A stretch of 14,215 nt of DNA, taken from positions 1 through 14,215 of the forward strand of contig CAZHDT010000017.1 of the NCBI GenBank assembly GCA_964531505.1, in the 5' to 3' direction. A program made the position numbers and the translations under genes. Origin of the DNA: UBA6264 sp964531505. GTDB lineage: Bacteria > Patescibacteriota > Patescibacteriia > UBA2591 > UBA6264. Position 1 is the first letter of the stretch. The number at the start of each line of letters is the position of its first letter. Below are positions 7,425 to 14,171 of this stretch, piece after piece. The notes beneath the pieces were generated by a model. The model searched no databases, had not been told where the DNA came from, and worked only from the letters and a program-made list of their open reading frames with translations.

Positions 7425-9515
7425 TTATTGAGCTAAATACTTTAAAAACTTTTTTGCTTTTTCCAAATCTTCCAAGCCTGGAGCTTCTTTTTCAACCACC
7501 CCTATCATTTCTTGCAATTTTTGACGCGATTCTTTTACTTCAGGATTCAAAACCACGGCTTGTTCCAAAAAATTGACTGCTCTTTTATATTCTTTTTGAA
7601 AATAATAAATCCTCGCCAATTCAAAATAAACTTGTTGGCGCTGAGGAGATAATTCCAAAGCCGTTTCCAAAGCAATTTCCGCCTTTAACAAATAATTCAA
7701 ATTATATTTAGCTCCCAAACCATAAAGTTGCCCTAAATAAAGCCAATGTCGAGAATTAAGAGGATGTTTCTGAACCGTTTTTTCGTATTCAGTAATTACT
7801 ATTTCTGTGCCCTGTCCTAAAATATCTAAATTTGTTTTTTCATTTATTTTAGCATGGGCCTCAGCAATATCTTTGGCAAAATAAACCCTAATTTCCGAGT
7901 TAACAAAACAAGGCTTAGCCAAAGCCTTTTCATACCAATAAAGCGCTGATTTTAAATCCTGTTTAGCGGTATGAAAAGCTCTAATTCCCAACCGGCTTTG
8001 CTGAAAAGGCTCTAAATTAAATTTATAAACCCCCCAAGGTAAAAAGAGTAAAATTAAAATAATAAAAACCGGCAATGGAAAAACTGAAGATTTTTTTATT
8101 GTTAATGGTGAATTAAAAAGAACAAAATCGCGCGTTAAAAAATAAACCAAAGCTAAGCTGAAATAAAAAACAATCAAAGGCGCCGGCGTATCAAAAATAA
8201 ATAAATTTTGAATAAAATAACCAAAAAACATCAAACCCAAAATCAATAAACCAAATAAATCACGCCTACCCTCTATTATTTTTTCCCTTTCTTCATTTTG
8301 ACCGGGTTCGACCTGGTCATTTTGACCGGGTATTATTTTAAATCGCCGATTTAATTTTAAAAACAAAAGAAAAATGCTGACAAAAATTGTTAAATAAAAT
8401 AAAGTTCCCAAAATACCTGTTAAAGCGAGTAAATCAATAACTTGATTATGCGATTTATCAAACCAAGTGTTTGCCGCTCCTTTGTTTAAATACCAAGGAT
8501 TATAAAAACGATTAAATACTAAATTATAATTTTCCCAACCCCAGCCCAAAATCGGCTTTTCCGCAAAACCCTTTAGACCAGCGCCCCAAGACATTAAACG
8601 AGCTTCTCCGGCTTGATAACTTATCTGAGTCAAACGTCTGACAAAAAGCGGAGCTTTTTTCATCCATTCTTTTTGATAATTTATTTTTAAAAACAAACTG
8701 CCAAGAACAATCAATATTATAAAAAGAGAAACCAACAACTTAGTTTTCTTTTTAGTTTCTTTTCTAAAAATTAAATAAAAAGAAAAAAGAAAAATCGCCG
8801 CAATTAAACCCAATAAAGCCGCGCGCGTAGCTGTTAGAGTTAGAACAATTAAATTAAAAACAGCTAATAGACCGACAAAAACCTTCTCTATTTTTTTGTC
8901 AGATTTTAAAAATAAAAATAAAGCTAGAAAAAAACAAACTAAAGAATAAGCGCCTAAAAAATCCGAGTTTCCCAAAGTGGAGCTCATTCTTTGAGCCACA
9001 TTTTTTAATAAAAATTCTAATCCGATTTTCTGTCCCAAACCATATAAGCCAACCAAAAATGAACTGATTAAACTAATCCAAAGAAGAAATTTCCAACTTT
9101 TCCAATTTTCTTTTTTATTTGATGAAGAGGAAAAACAACTGCTGATGGCTAAAAACCAAACATAAAAATGGATTATCGTTAAAACCCCGGTCATTCTCTC
9201 TTGACTGCTCCAAAAACTTTGAGAAATATCCGCACCGGTAAACATGGTTAAAACCAGAACACCAATAAAAACGGTTAAAGCTAAAATTAAAGGATGGCGC
9301 CAATTAATTTTATATTTTTCCCTTTCTTTAGAATAAAATAATAAAGCAAACCATAAAACAAGAATAATTTCAGCTAAAATTTGAAAAACGATAATTTTTG
9401 AAAAAATATAAGGATACAGAACCGGCCGATAAATAAAAAACGGCAAAAATAAAATCGCCGCACTCAGAATTTTTATTGTCCAAAGAAAAATTTTCTCTAT
9501 TTTTTCAGACATCAT
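7425..9515 (-). CDS. O-antigen ligase/polymerase family membrane protein with C-terminal TPR region
   Basis: This is a 696-residue polytopic membrane protein of the Wzy/WaaL/PglL superfamily, which transfers or polymerises lipid-linked glycans at the outer face of the membrane. About 12 hydrophobic segments run from residue 12 to 495. Family features: GNSDFLGAY (182-190), TATRAA (228-233), the arginine-containing stretch RLMSWGAGLKGF before GWGWENY (306-330), and SHNQVIDLLALTGILG (355-370), the usual extracytoplasmic Wzy_C signature. From about 510 to 690 the chain becomes soluble and helical with TPR-like units, for example LNSRHWLYLGQLYGL, KAEIALETALELSPQRQQVY and EYKRAVNFLEQAVVLNPE. A PGQND/PGQNE repeat (397-410) lies in a loop. 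Patescibacteria usually lack classical LPS, so the substrate may be a surface polysaccharide or glycoprotein (pilin, S-layer). The exact reaction cannot be assigned. ATG codons lie at 9515 and 9512; neither has a Shine-Dalgarno. Confidence 0.85.
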   Translation of the reverse strand: MMSEKIEKIFLWTIKILSAAILFLPFFIYRPVLYPYIFSKIIVFQILAEIILVLWFALLFYSKEREKYKINWRHPLILALTVFIGVLVLTMFTGADISQSFWSSQERMTGVLTIIHFYVWFLAISSCFSSSSNKKENWKSWKFLLWISLISSFLVGLYGLGQKIGLEFLLKNVAQRMSSTLGNSDFLGAYSLVCFFLALFLFLKSDKKIEKVFVGLLAVFNLIVLTLTATRAALLGLIAAIFLFSFYLIFRKETKKKTKLLVSLFIILIVLGSLFLKINYQKEWMKKAPLFVRRLTQISYQAGEARLMSWGAGLKGFAEKPILGWGWENYNLVFNRFYNPWYLNKGAANTWFDKSHNQVIDLLALTGILGTLFYLTIFVSIFLLFLKLNRRFKIIPGQNDQVEPGQNEEREKIIEGRRDLFGLLILGLMFFGYFIQNLFIFDTPAPLIVFYFSLALVYFLTRDFVLFNSPLTIKKSSVFPLPVFIILILLFLPWGVYKFNLEPFQQSRLGIRAFHTAKQDLKSALYWYEKALAKPCFVNSEIRVYFAKDIAEAHAKINEKTNLDILGQGTEIVITEYEKTVQKHPLNSRHWLYLGQLYGLGAKYNLNYLLKAEIALETALELSPQRQQVYFELARIYYFQKEYKRAVNFLEQAVVLNPEVKESRQKLQEMIGVVEKEAPGLEDLEKAKKFLKYLAQ
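8294..8331. repeat. In-frame short direct repeat and quasi-palindrome inside the O-antigen ligase gene
   Basis: CATTTTGACCGGGT occurs twice on the plus strand (8294-8307 and 8318-8331). Between and overlapping them is a stem, GACCGGGT / ACCTGGTC (8300-8307 with 8311-8318, one G-U pair) around TCG. The core GGTTCGACCT (8305-8314) is shared with the intergenic hairpin at 9777-9809. The insertion keeps the frame and encodes PGQNDQVEPGQNE in a loop between membrane segments. Confidence 0.7.
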
Positions 9516-9521
9516 TATAAA

Positions 9522-9550
9522 ATGATAACATTAAATTATTCAAAAGACAA
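9522..9550 (-). promoter_or_regulatory. Possible promoter of the O-antigen ligase gene, leaderless
   Basis: On the minus strand TTGTCT (9550-9545) and TATCAT (9527-9522) are 17 nt apart. The expected start point falls at about 9515, on the first ATG, so the transcript would be leaderless or nearly so. The -35 box abuts the left copy of the 29-nt direct repeat. This is a candidate only. Confidence 0.35.
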
Positions 9551-9578
9551 TAAAAATTTATAAAACCTAAAAGTTTGG
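9550..9578 (+). repeat. 29-nt direct repeat, left copy
   Basis: This stretch is identical over 29 nt to 11179-11207, in the same orientation. It begins ATAAAAATTTATAAAACC and ends with AAAAGTTTGG, which forms the left arm of a hairpin. The two copies bracket the ParB-like gene and its control region, about 1.6 kb apart. Confidence 0.9.
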
Positions 9579-9594
9579 AAGCCGAGCTTCCAAA
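9574..9594. repeat. Palindromic hairpin repeat, diverged copy
   Basis: Arms TTTGGAAGC (9574-9582) and GCTTCCAAA (9586-9594) surround CGA. Relative to the other three copies (TTTGGTGGC / GCCACCAAA), two adjacent positions changed in both arms so that pairing is kept. This is evidence that the folded structure, or its symmetry, is maintained. It lies upstream of two divergent genes, where no transcript obviously needs to end. Confidence 0.75.
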
Positions 9595-9721
9595 TTAGAG
9601 AGCGTTCAAATTAGAAATCAGCGCAAAAAATCTTAAAAATAAAAAACGAGCGATTTTTTGACAAATTGAAAATTTTGTTCTGAAATGCTTTGTGAGAGTA
9701 AGTTTGCGAGCGGGGTTTTGC

Positions 9722-9734
9722 GGGGACAGTCCCC
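9722..9734. repeat. Short perfect palindrome GGGGAC-A-GTCCCC
   Basis: Six-base perfect arms around a single A, unusually GC-rich for this AT-rich spacer. It could be an operator or a foldback end of a degraded element. No partner protein is identifiable. Confidence 0.5.
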
Positions 9735-9776
9735 ATTAAACAAAAGTCCGAATTGATGTCCAACCTTTGAGGAATC

Positions 9777-9809
9777 GAGGTTCGACCTAGCAAAGCCAGG
9801 TCGAACCTC
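9777..9809. repeat. Hairpin with 12-bp perfect arms
   Basis: GAGGTTCGACCT (9777-9788) and AGGTCGAACCTC (9798-9809) are perfectly complementary around a 9-nt loop, which can itself close with GC/GC pairs around AAA. No T run follows on either strand, so it is not a typical terminator. Its core GGTTCGACCT also occurs inside the O-antigen ligase gene at 8305-8314, which suggests a dispersed palindromic element. Confidence 0.75.
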
Positions 9810-9819
9810 TTCAAATTAA

Positions 9820-9846
9820 AAGTTTGGTGGCTGAGCCACCAAACTT
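9820..9846. repeat. Palindromic hairpin repeat, copy 2
   Basis: Identical to copy 1: arms AAGTTTGGTGGCT (9820-9832) and AGCCACCAAACTT (9834-9846) around a G. On the plus strand the T run extends to 9850, which makes it look like an intrinsic terminator. It sits only about 20 nt upstream of the -35 box of the parB-like gene, so it may insulate that promoter from upstream transcription. Confidence 0.8.
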
Positions 9847-9866
9847 TTTTAAATTAAATTTTTTAA

Positions 9867-9895
9867 TTGACAAAATCGTCATTTTTTGTTATAAT
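9867..9895 (+). promoter_or_regulatory. Consensus sigma70-type promoter of the parB-like gene
   Basis: TTGACA (9867-9872) and TATAAT (9890-9895) are both perfect consensus hexamers with the optimal 17-nt spacer. The expected start point is near 9902, giving a leader of about 42 nt that carries a strong Shine-Dalgarno. No other gene in the window has a promoter this good. It also rules out a start codon at 9824, which would lie upstream of transcription. Confidence 0.88.
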
Positions 9896-9931
9896 TTTAA
9901 CACAATTATCAGTTCTATAAAATTAAAAAAC

Positions 9932-9939
9932 AAGGAGAG
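9932..9939 (+). promoter_or_regulatory. Strong Shine-Dalgarno deciding the parB-like start
   Basis: AAGGAGAG lies with its GGAG core 6 nt before ATG 9944, a near-ideal ribosome binding site. This fixes the start at 9944 instead of the in-frame ATG at 9824. It is the only clear Shine-Dalgarno in the window. Confidence 0.88.
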
Positions 9940-9943
9940 AAAA

Positions 9944-11134
9944 ATGAAAAGATTGGATGAAAATCAATTTTCTCTCTTTGATAAAAAAAAGAGAGAAACG
10001 GGGGTAGAAATAACCAAAATACCCCTTTCCTGGATTAACGTTTTAACCCAACCCCGCCAAACCTTTGATGAAATCGAAGAATTGGCAGGAAATATTGCCG
10101 CCCATGGATTATTCAATCCGGTAGGTGTTGCTGAATTTAATGGAATTGAGATAGAAGAATATCTCGAAACCATTAACTCCATTTGGAAAACAGATTTTCA
10201 AAAGAAAAATCTTTTTTCCCCCAACACTCAAGATTTTTACATCTTGATAGATGGAGAAAGAAGAACTCAAGCAATGAAATTGATCCAGAAGGTTGGATGC
10301 GTCGAATGTATTGAAAAATTCGGCATAGAAAAACCAGGTGTTTGTTTTAATAGGCACTTTCCAAATGGAACTCCAGTTTCATTAATCATCGGTTATTCCC
10401 CGGAAAAAATTCTGAAACGGCAATTTTCAGAAAACATCCATCGGCCCGTACCTCCAGCCGAAGAAGCGGAGGCGTATAGAAATTTATTTTGTTTTTTGAA
10501 AAAACGAAATAAAAACTATACCATAACGGAGTTTGCCCATGAGATGGGCAGAAGCTCCCAAAGTATAAGTCAAGCTTTGGCTTTTTGTGAACTTCCCGTT
10601 TTAATTCAGGAAACGGCAAAAAAACCCCCGAAAGATGGAGGCATTCCTTATGGAATTGCTCTCCAATTAACCCGACTTCAAAAGGCTGGCATTTCAGAAG
10701 AAGACTTAATTTGGTGGGGCACTAGAGCAATGGTGGGTGGATATAAGCTAAAAAAAATGAAACAGCTGGTAAGCACCCGAATAATTGAAATAAATTCGGG
10801 ACAAAAAAGTCTTTTTAAAATAATGGGCACCGAGCAAGAAAAAGTTCAAAAAAAGGCATTAATTAAAAGGACTGTGGAAAAAGAGATAATTGTAGAAATT
10901 TGGTCATATATCTCTTATTTCCGCCGCGTTTTGGGACTTTTTGAAAATGGAAATCTCGGACTCGAAACATCGCCATTTTCAGAAACAAGTCCTCGTAGAG
11001 TTTACCAAGAATTAATAAAATTAATGCATGACCAATTATTTGGTCATATGGAGAAAATTCTTGGAAAAAATTCTGAAACAACTGAGCGTATCCTTTGCCA
11101 AGCAAGGGATATGGTAGAAAAATTTGAAAAATAG
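9944..11134 (+). CDS. ParB/Spo0J-like protein (ParB N-terminal domain and HTH), orphan
   Basis: This is a 396-residue ParB-family protein. Family members bind specific DNA sites and CTP, form clamps that slide on DNA, and act in chromosome or plasmid segregation or in gene control. Seen here: QPRQTFDEIEELAGNIAAHG (36-55) followed by NPVGV, the signature GERRTQA (104-110), the SENIHRP / PPAEEAEAYRNL box (162-181), and a helix-turn-helix TITEFAHEMGRSSQSISQAL (193-212). Two insertions, about 65-97 and 115-150, enlarge the N-terminal domain. Residues 220-396 match nothing I recognise and are charged and helical. No parA is present in the window and no parS site was identified. Start chosen by Shine-Dalgarno and promoter. 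It is the only plus-strand gene, flanked by direct repeats and hairpins, so it may belong to a mobile or plasmid-derived cassette. Function could be partition, transcription control or something else. Confidence 0.82.
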   Translation: MKRLDENQFSLFDKKKRETGVEITKIPLSWINVLTQPRQTFDEIEELAGNIAAHGLFNPVGVAEFNGIEIEEYLETINSIWKTDFQKKNLFSPNTQDFYILIDGERRTQAMKLIQKVGCVECIEKFGIEKPGVCFNRHFPNGTPVSLIIGYSPEKILKRQFSENIHRPVPPAEEAEAYRNLFCFLKKRNKNYTITEFAHEMGRSSQSISQALAFCELPVLIQETAKKPPKDGGIPYGIALQLTRLQKAGISEEDLIWWGTRAMVGGYKLKKMKQLVSTRIIEINSGQKSLFKIMGTEQEKVQKKALIKRTVEKEIIVEIWSYISYFRRVLGLFENGNLGLETSPFSETSPRRVYQELIKLMHDQLFGHMEKILGKNSETTERILCQARDMVEKFEK

Positions 11135-11140
11135 AAATAA

Positions 11141-11178
11141 GGGATAACTACAGAAAGGAGTTATCCCCTTTTATTTTT
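11141..11178 (+). terminator. Intrinsic terminator of the parB-like gene
   Basis: GGGATAACT (11141-11149) pairs with AGTTATCCC (11159-11167) around a 9-nt loop, followed by a T-rich tract TTTTATTTTT (11169-11178). It begins 6 nt after the stop codon, so the gene forms a single-gene unit. The right copy of the 29-nt direct repeat begins at once after this tract. Confidence 0.88.
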
Positions 11179-11207
11179 ATAAAAATTTATAAAACCTAAA
11201 AGTTTGG
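11179..11207 (+). repeat. 29-nt direct repeat, right copy
   Basis: Identical to 9550-9578 in the same orientation. It starts directly after the T tract of the parB-like terminator and runs into the hairpin at 11200-11226. The bases on both sides of the identical stretch differ between copies. Confidence 0.9.
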
Positions 11208-11226
11208 TGGCTCAGCCACCAAACTT
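11200..11226. repeat. Palindromic hairpin repeat, copy 3; likely bidirectional terminator
   Basis: Arms AAGTTTGGTGGCT (11200-11212) and AGCCACCAAACTT (11214-11226) are the same as in copies 1 and 2, but the central base is C, making it the reverse complement of those copies. It lies between the convergent parB-like gene and ileS. T runs follow on both strands (six on plus, four on minus), so it could end both transcripts. Confidence 0.82.
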
Positions 11227-11250
11227 TTTTAAAATAGATATACGATATAT

Positions 11251-14121
11251 TTAAATAATTTTTAAAAACAAAGTCAATTCCATTTCCTCTATTTTTACTT
11301 CTTTTTGATTTTTAAATAAATCATCTTTTTCGTCTTTACTCGCAATTTTTATTGCCGTTTCTTTTTCAATTAATTCTTTGTTTTCCATAATAAAATTTTC
11401 CGCTGTTTCTTCTCCCTGAAAAATAATAAAAACCTGATGCTGGGGCATTACTTCTAATTCTTTTTTAAATTGCTGAATTTTTCTAATCAATTCCCTGGCC
11501 CGTCCTTCTTTTTTTAATTCTTCAGTCATTGTTAAATCCAAAAAAACATCTTCTTTTAATTCGGCATCCACTTTCACTTCTTTAACATTAACCTCTTCTT
11601 TAATTAAATCTAATAATTCTTTTTTGTCCCTTATTTTATGTTTGGAAACTTTTAATAAAGACAAGGGCTGGCGAACCTTAATTCCGGCCTTAACTCTTTC
11701 TCCCAAAGCCATCGCCGCCACGTCCCGAACCGCTTCCATATCATTTTCTAATTCTTCTTTAATTAAATCTAAATTTATCTGAGGATAATCGCAAAAATGA
11801 ACACTTAACAAATCTTCATTGTCTTTTAAGTTTTGATAAAAATGTTCGCTTAAAAATGGCGTGAATGGAGCTAATAATTTAGCCAATTCTTTTAAAACAT
11901 ATTTTAATGTTTGAATCGCTTCGTTTTTTTCTTGTTCTATTTCCGGCTTTTGAAATCTTTTCCTGGAACGCCTGATATACCAATTGGACAAATCATCAAT
12001 AAACTTTAAAAACAAACGCGCGGCGGAGACAATATCATATTCTTCCAAATTTTTACTTAATTTGACAATTAAATTATTTGTTTTTGAAATAACCCATTGA
12101 TCTAAAATATTATTTAACTTAATCAAATCAATTTTTTCAAAAGAATTTACATTCTCATACATCTTTAAAAAACTAAGACAATTTTCCAAAGTTGAAAAAA
12201 ATTTGCGGTAAAGGTCTTCCATTTCTTTAAGGGAAAATCTTTTGGGCTGATCCACTTGATTAAGAGTATAAAAGTAAAGACGGATGCAGTCAGCGCCAAA
12301 TTTTTCAATCACTTGTTGCGGAATTACAATATTGCCTTTTGATTTTGACATTTTTTGTCCCTTTTCATCCAAAACAATGCCTGTTACTACCACATTTTTG
12401 TAAGAAACTCCTAAATCAAGCAAAGTAGAGATCGCCAAAAGCGTATAAAACCACCCCCGAGTCTGATCAATTCCTTCACAAATATAATCTGCGGGAAAAA
12501 CCTTTTTATTATCAACCAATTCTTTATTTTCAAAAGGATAATGCTGTTGGGCTAAAGGCATTGAACCGGAATCGAACCAACAATCAATCACTTCCGGCGT
12601 TCTTTTCATTTTTCCTCCGCATTTTTCACACTTAATTTCTATTTCATCAATATAAGGGCGATGTAAATCTTGAATTTTTTTTCCACTAAGATTTTCCAGT
12701 TCTTCAATTGAACCAATCGCTTTTTGGTTTTCACATTTTTCGTTTTCACATAACCAAATCGGCAAAGGGGTTCCCCAATACCTTTCTCGCGAAAGATTCC
12801 AATCTTTTACTTCTCTTAACCACTCGCCAAACCGACCAGCTTTTAAATTAGCCGGCACCCAATTTATTTTTTCATTGTTTTCCAAAAGCTTTTCCCTTAA
12901 TACTGTCATTTTAATAAACCATGAAGACTGGGCATAATAAATCAAAGGAGTGTCGCAACGCCAACAAAAGGGATAATCATGCTCGTATAACTCTTGCTTG
13001 AATAAAATATTTCTTTTTTCTAAGTCTTTAATAATTAATTGGTCCGCTTTTTTAACAAATAAATTATGCCATTCATAGCCCGGGGTCAGCATTTTCCCTT
13101 GCTTATCAACGGTCATTAAAAAAGAAAATTTTTCTTTTTGTTCTTTAATTAATTGATAGTCCTCTTCCCCAAAAGCGGGCGCGATATGAACTAAGCCGGT
13201 TCCATCTTCCAAAGTGACAAAATCCGCTGGTAAAATTTCATAAGCTTTTTCATTTTCCTGTTTTGCTTCTTTAATTTCGTACAAAGGACAATATTCCAAA
13301 CCAACCAAACTGGCGCCGGAAATTTCTTCAACAATTTCATAATTTTCATTTTCTAAAACACTAATTCTTTCTTTGGCTAAAATATAAAATTCATCTGCAA
13401 TTTTAACTTTGAGATAAGTAAATCTAGGATTGATAGCAATTGCCACATTTCCCGGCAAAGTCCAGGGCGTCGTAGTCCAAACCAAAAAATAATTTTTGGA
13501 CTGGTCTTTTATCTCAAATTTAACATAAACTGAAGCTTCTTTTACTTTTTTATAACCCTGCGCTAATTCATGGCTGGATAAAGTTGTTCCGCATCTAGGA
13601 CAAAACGGAACAATTTTATAATCTCTAAAAAGTAAATTTTTATCCCAAATCTGTTTTAAAATCCACCAAACCGATTCAATGTATTTATTATCATAAGTAA
13701 TATAGGGATTTTCCATATCAATCCAAAAACCAATCCGCTCAGTCATTTTTTCCCAATCTTGCTGATAACGCCAAACCGATTCTTGACATTTTTTATTAAA
13801 TTCCGCAATTCCATACTCTTCAATCCCCTTTTTATCATTTAACCCCAGTTCTTTTTCCACCTGAATTTCCACTGGCAAACCATGAGTGTCCCAACCAGCT
13901 TTACGTAAAACCCGAAAGCCTTTCATATTTTTATAACGACAAATAATATCTTTAAAAGCGCGAGCCTCAATATGGTGAATGCCTGGTTGTCCATTAGCAG
14001 TTGGCGGGCCTTCATAAAAAACAAATTCAGGAGATTTTTCATCTCTGATTGATTTTTTGAAAATATTATTCTTTTTCCAAAAGTTTAAAATCTCTTGTTC
14101 TTTTTTTACCAAGTCGTACAT
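11251..14121 (-). CDS. ileS: Isoleucyl-tRNA synthetase, eukaryotic-like (IleRS2-type), GxHH variant
   Basis: This class I synthetase charges tRNA-Ile with isoleucine and edits mischarged valine. The 956 residues are slightly short for the long IleRS type. Visible: EGPPTANG then the HIGH-position motif reading GIHH (47-50); the CP1 editing domain with WTTTPWTLPGN (215-225) and GTGLVHIAPAFGEED (307-321); cysteine pairs C174/C177 and C386/C389; zinc site C458, C463, C498, C501; DQTRGWFYTLL (552-562); KMSKS (590-594); anticodon-binding SNWYIRRSRKRF (712-723); and a C-terminal region with TEELKKEGRARELIRKIQ. The PGIHH form and overall layout match the eukaryotic-like bacterial group and not the E. 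coli type. The active-site signature has its first and third residues swapped relative to HxGH. No Shine-Dalgarno precedes the ATG, and no T-box leader is seen in the 94 nt available. Confidence 0.97.
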   Translation of the reverse strand: MYDLVKKEQEILNFWKKNNIFKKSIRDEKSPEFVFYEGPPTANGQPGIHHIEARAFKDIICRYKNMKGFRVLRKAGWDTHGLPVEIQVEKELGLNDKKGIEEYGIAEFNKKCQESVWRYQQDWEKMTERIGFWIDMENPYITYDNKYIESVWWILKQIWDKNLLFRDYKIVPFCPRCGTTLSSHELAQGYKKVKEASVYVKFEIKDQSKNYFLVWTTTPWTLPGNVAIAINPRFTYLKVKIADEFYILAKERISVLENENYEIVEEISGASLVGLEYCPLYEIKEAKQENEKAYEILPADFVTLEDGTGLVHIAPAFGEEDYQLIKEQKEKFSFLMTVDKQGKMLTPGYEWHNLFVKKADQLIIKDLEKRNILFKQELYEHDYPFCWRCDTPLIYYAQSSWFIKMTVLREKLLENNEKINWVPANLKAGRFGEWLREVKDWNLSRERYWGTPLPIWLCENEKCENQKAIGSIEELENLSGKKIQDLHRPYIDEIEIKCEKCGGKMKRTPEVIDCWFDSGSMPLAQQHYPFENKELVDNKKVFPADYICEGIDQTRGWFYTLLAISTLLDLGVSYKNVVVTGIVLDEKGQKMSKSKGNIVIPQQVIEKFGADCIRLYFYTLNQVDQPKRFSLKEMEDLYRKFFSTLENCLSFLKMYENVNSFEKIDLIKLNNILDQWVISKTNNLIVKLSKNLEEYDIVSAARLFLKFIDDLSNWYIRRSRKRFQKPEIEQEKNEAIQTLKYVLKELAKLLAPFTPFLSEHFYQNLKDNEDLLSVHFCDYPQINLDLIKEELENDMEAVRDVAAMALGERVKAGIKVRQPLSLLKVSKHKIRDKKELLDLIKEEVNVKEVKVDAELKEDVFLDLTMTEELKKEGRARELIRKIQQFKKELEVMPQHQVFIIFQGEETAENFIMENKELIEKETAIKIASKDEKDDLFKNQKEVKIEEMELTLFLKII

Positions 14122-14171
14122 AAAAATTTTTATTAAATAAAAAAGTTTGTTTTATTAAAGCAAGTGTTATC

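Larger units (their letters stand above)
9516..9943. other. Palindrome-rich divergent intergenic region
   Basis: This 428-nt region lies between two divergent genes and has no convincing coding sequence. It contains, in order: the left 29-nt direct repeat (9550-9578) running into a diverged hairpin (9574-9594); an AT-rich inverted repeat CAAAAAATC / GATTTTTTG (9624-9632 and 9652-9660); the palindrome GGGGAC-A-GTCCCC (9722-9734); a 12-bp-arm hairpin (9777-9809); a copy of the common hairpin repeat (9820-9846); and the parB-like gene's promoter (9867-9895). Stretch 9661-9776 is less AT-rich than the surrounding spacer and resembles nothing I recognise. It may be a remnant of a mobile element or a small RNA, but this cannot be decided from sequence alone. 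Confidence 0.7.

Noticed and set aside
9611..9814. A 67-codon minus-strand open frame in the divergent spacer.
   Set aside because: It reads through two palindromes, has no Shine-Dalgarno or family resemblance, and its composition looks like translated spacer.
9574..9846. CRISPR array from the repeated palindromes.
   Set aside because: The copies are irregularly spaced and too few, and no cas gene is nearby.
9824..9943. Forty-codon N-terminal extension of the ParB-like protein from ATG 9824.
   Set aside because: That ATG lies inside the hairpin repeat and upstream of a perfect promoter, and the extension translates spacer, promoter and Shine-Dalgarno; ATG 9944 has an ideal ribosome binding site.
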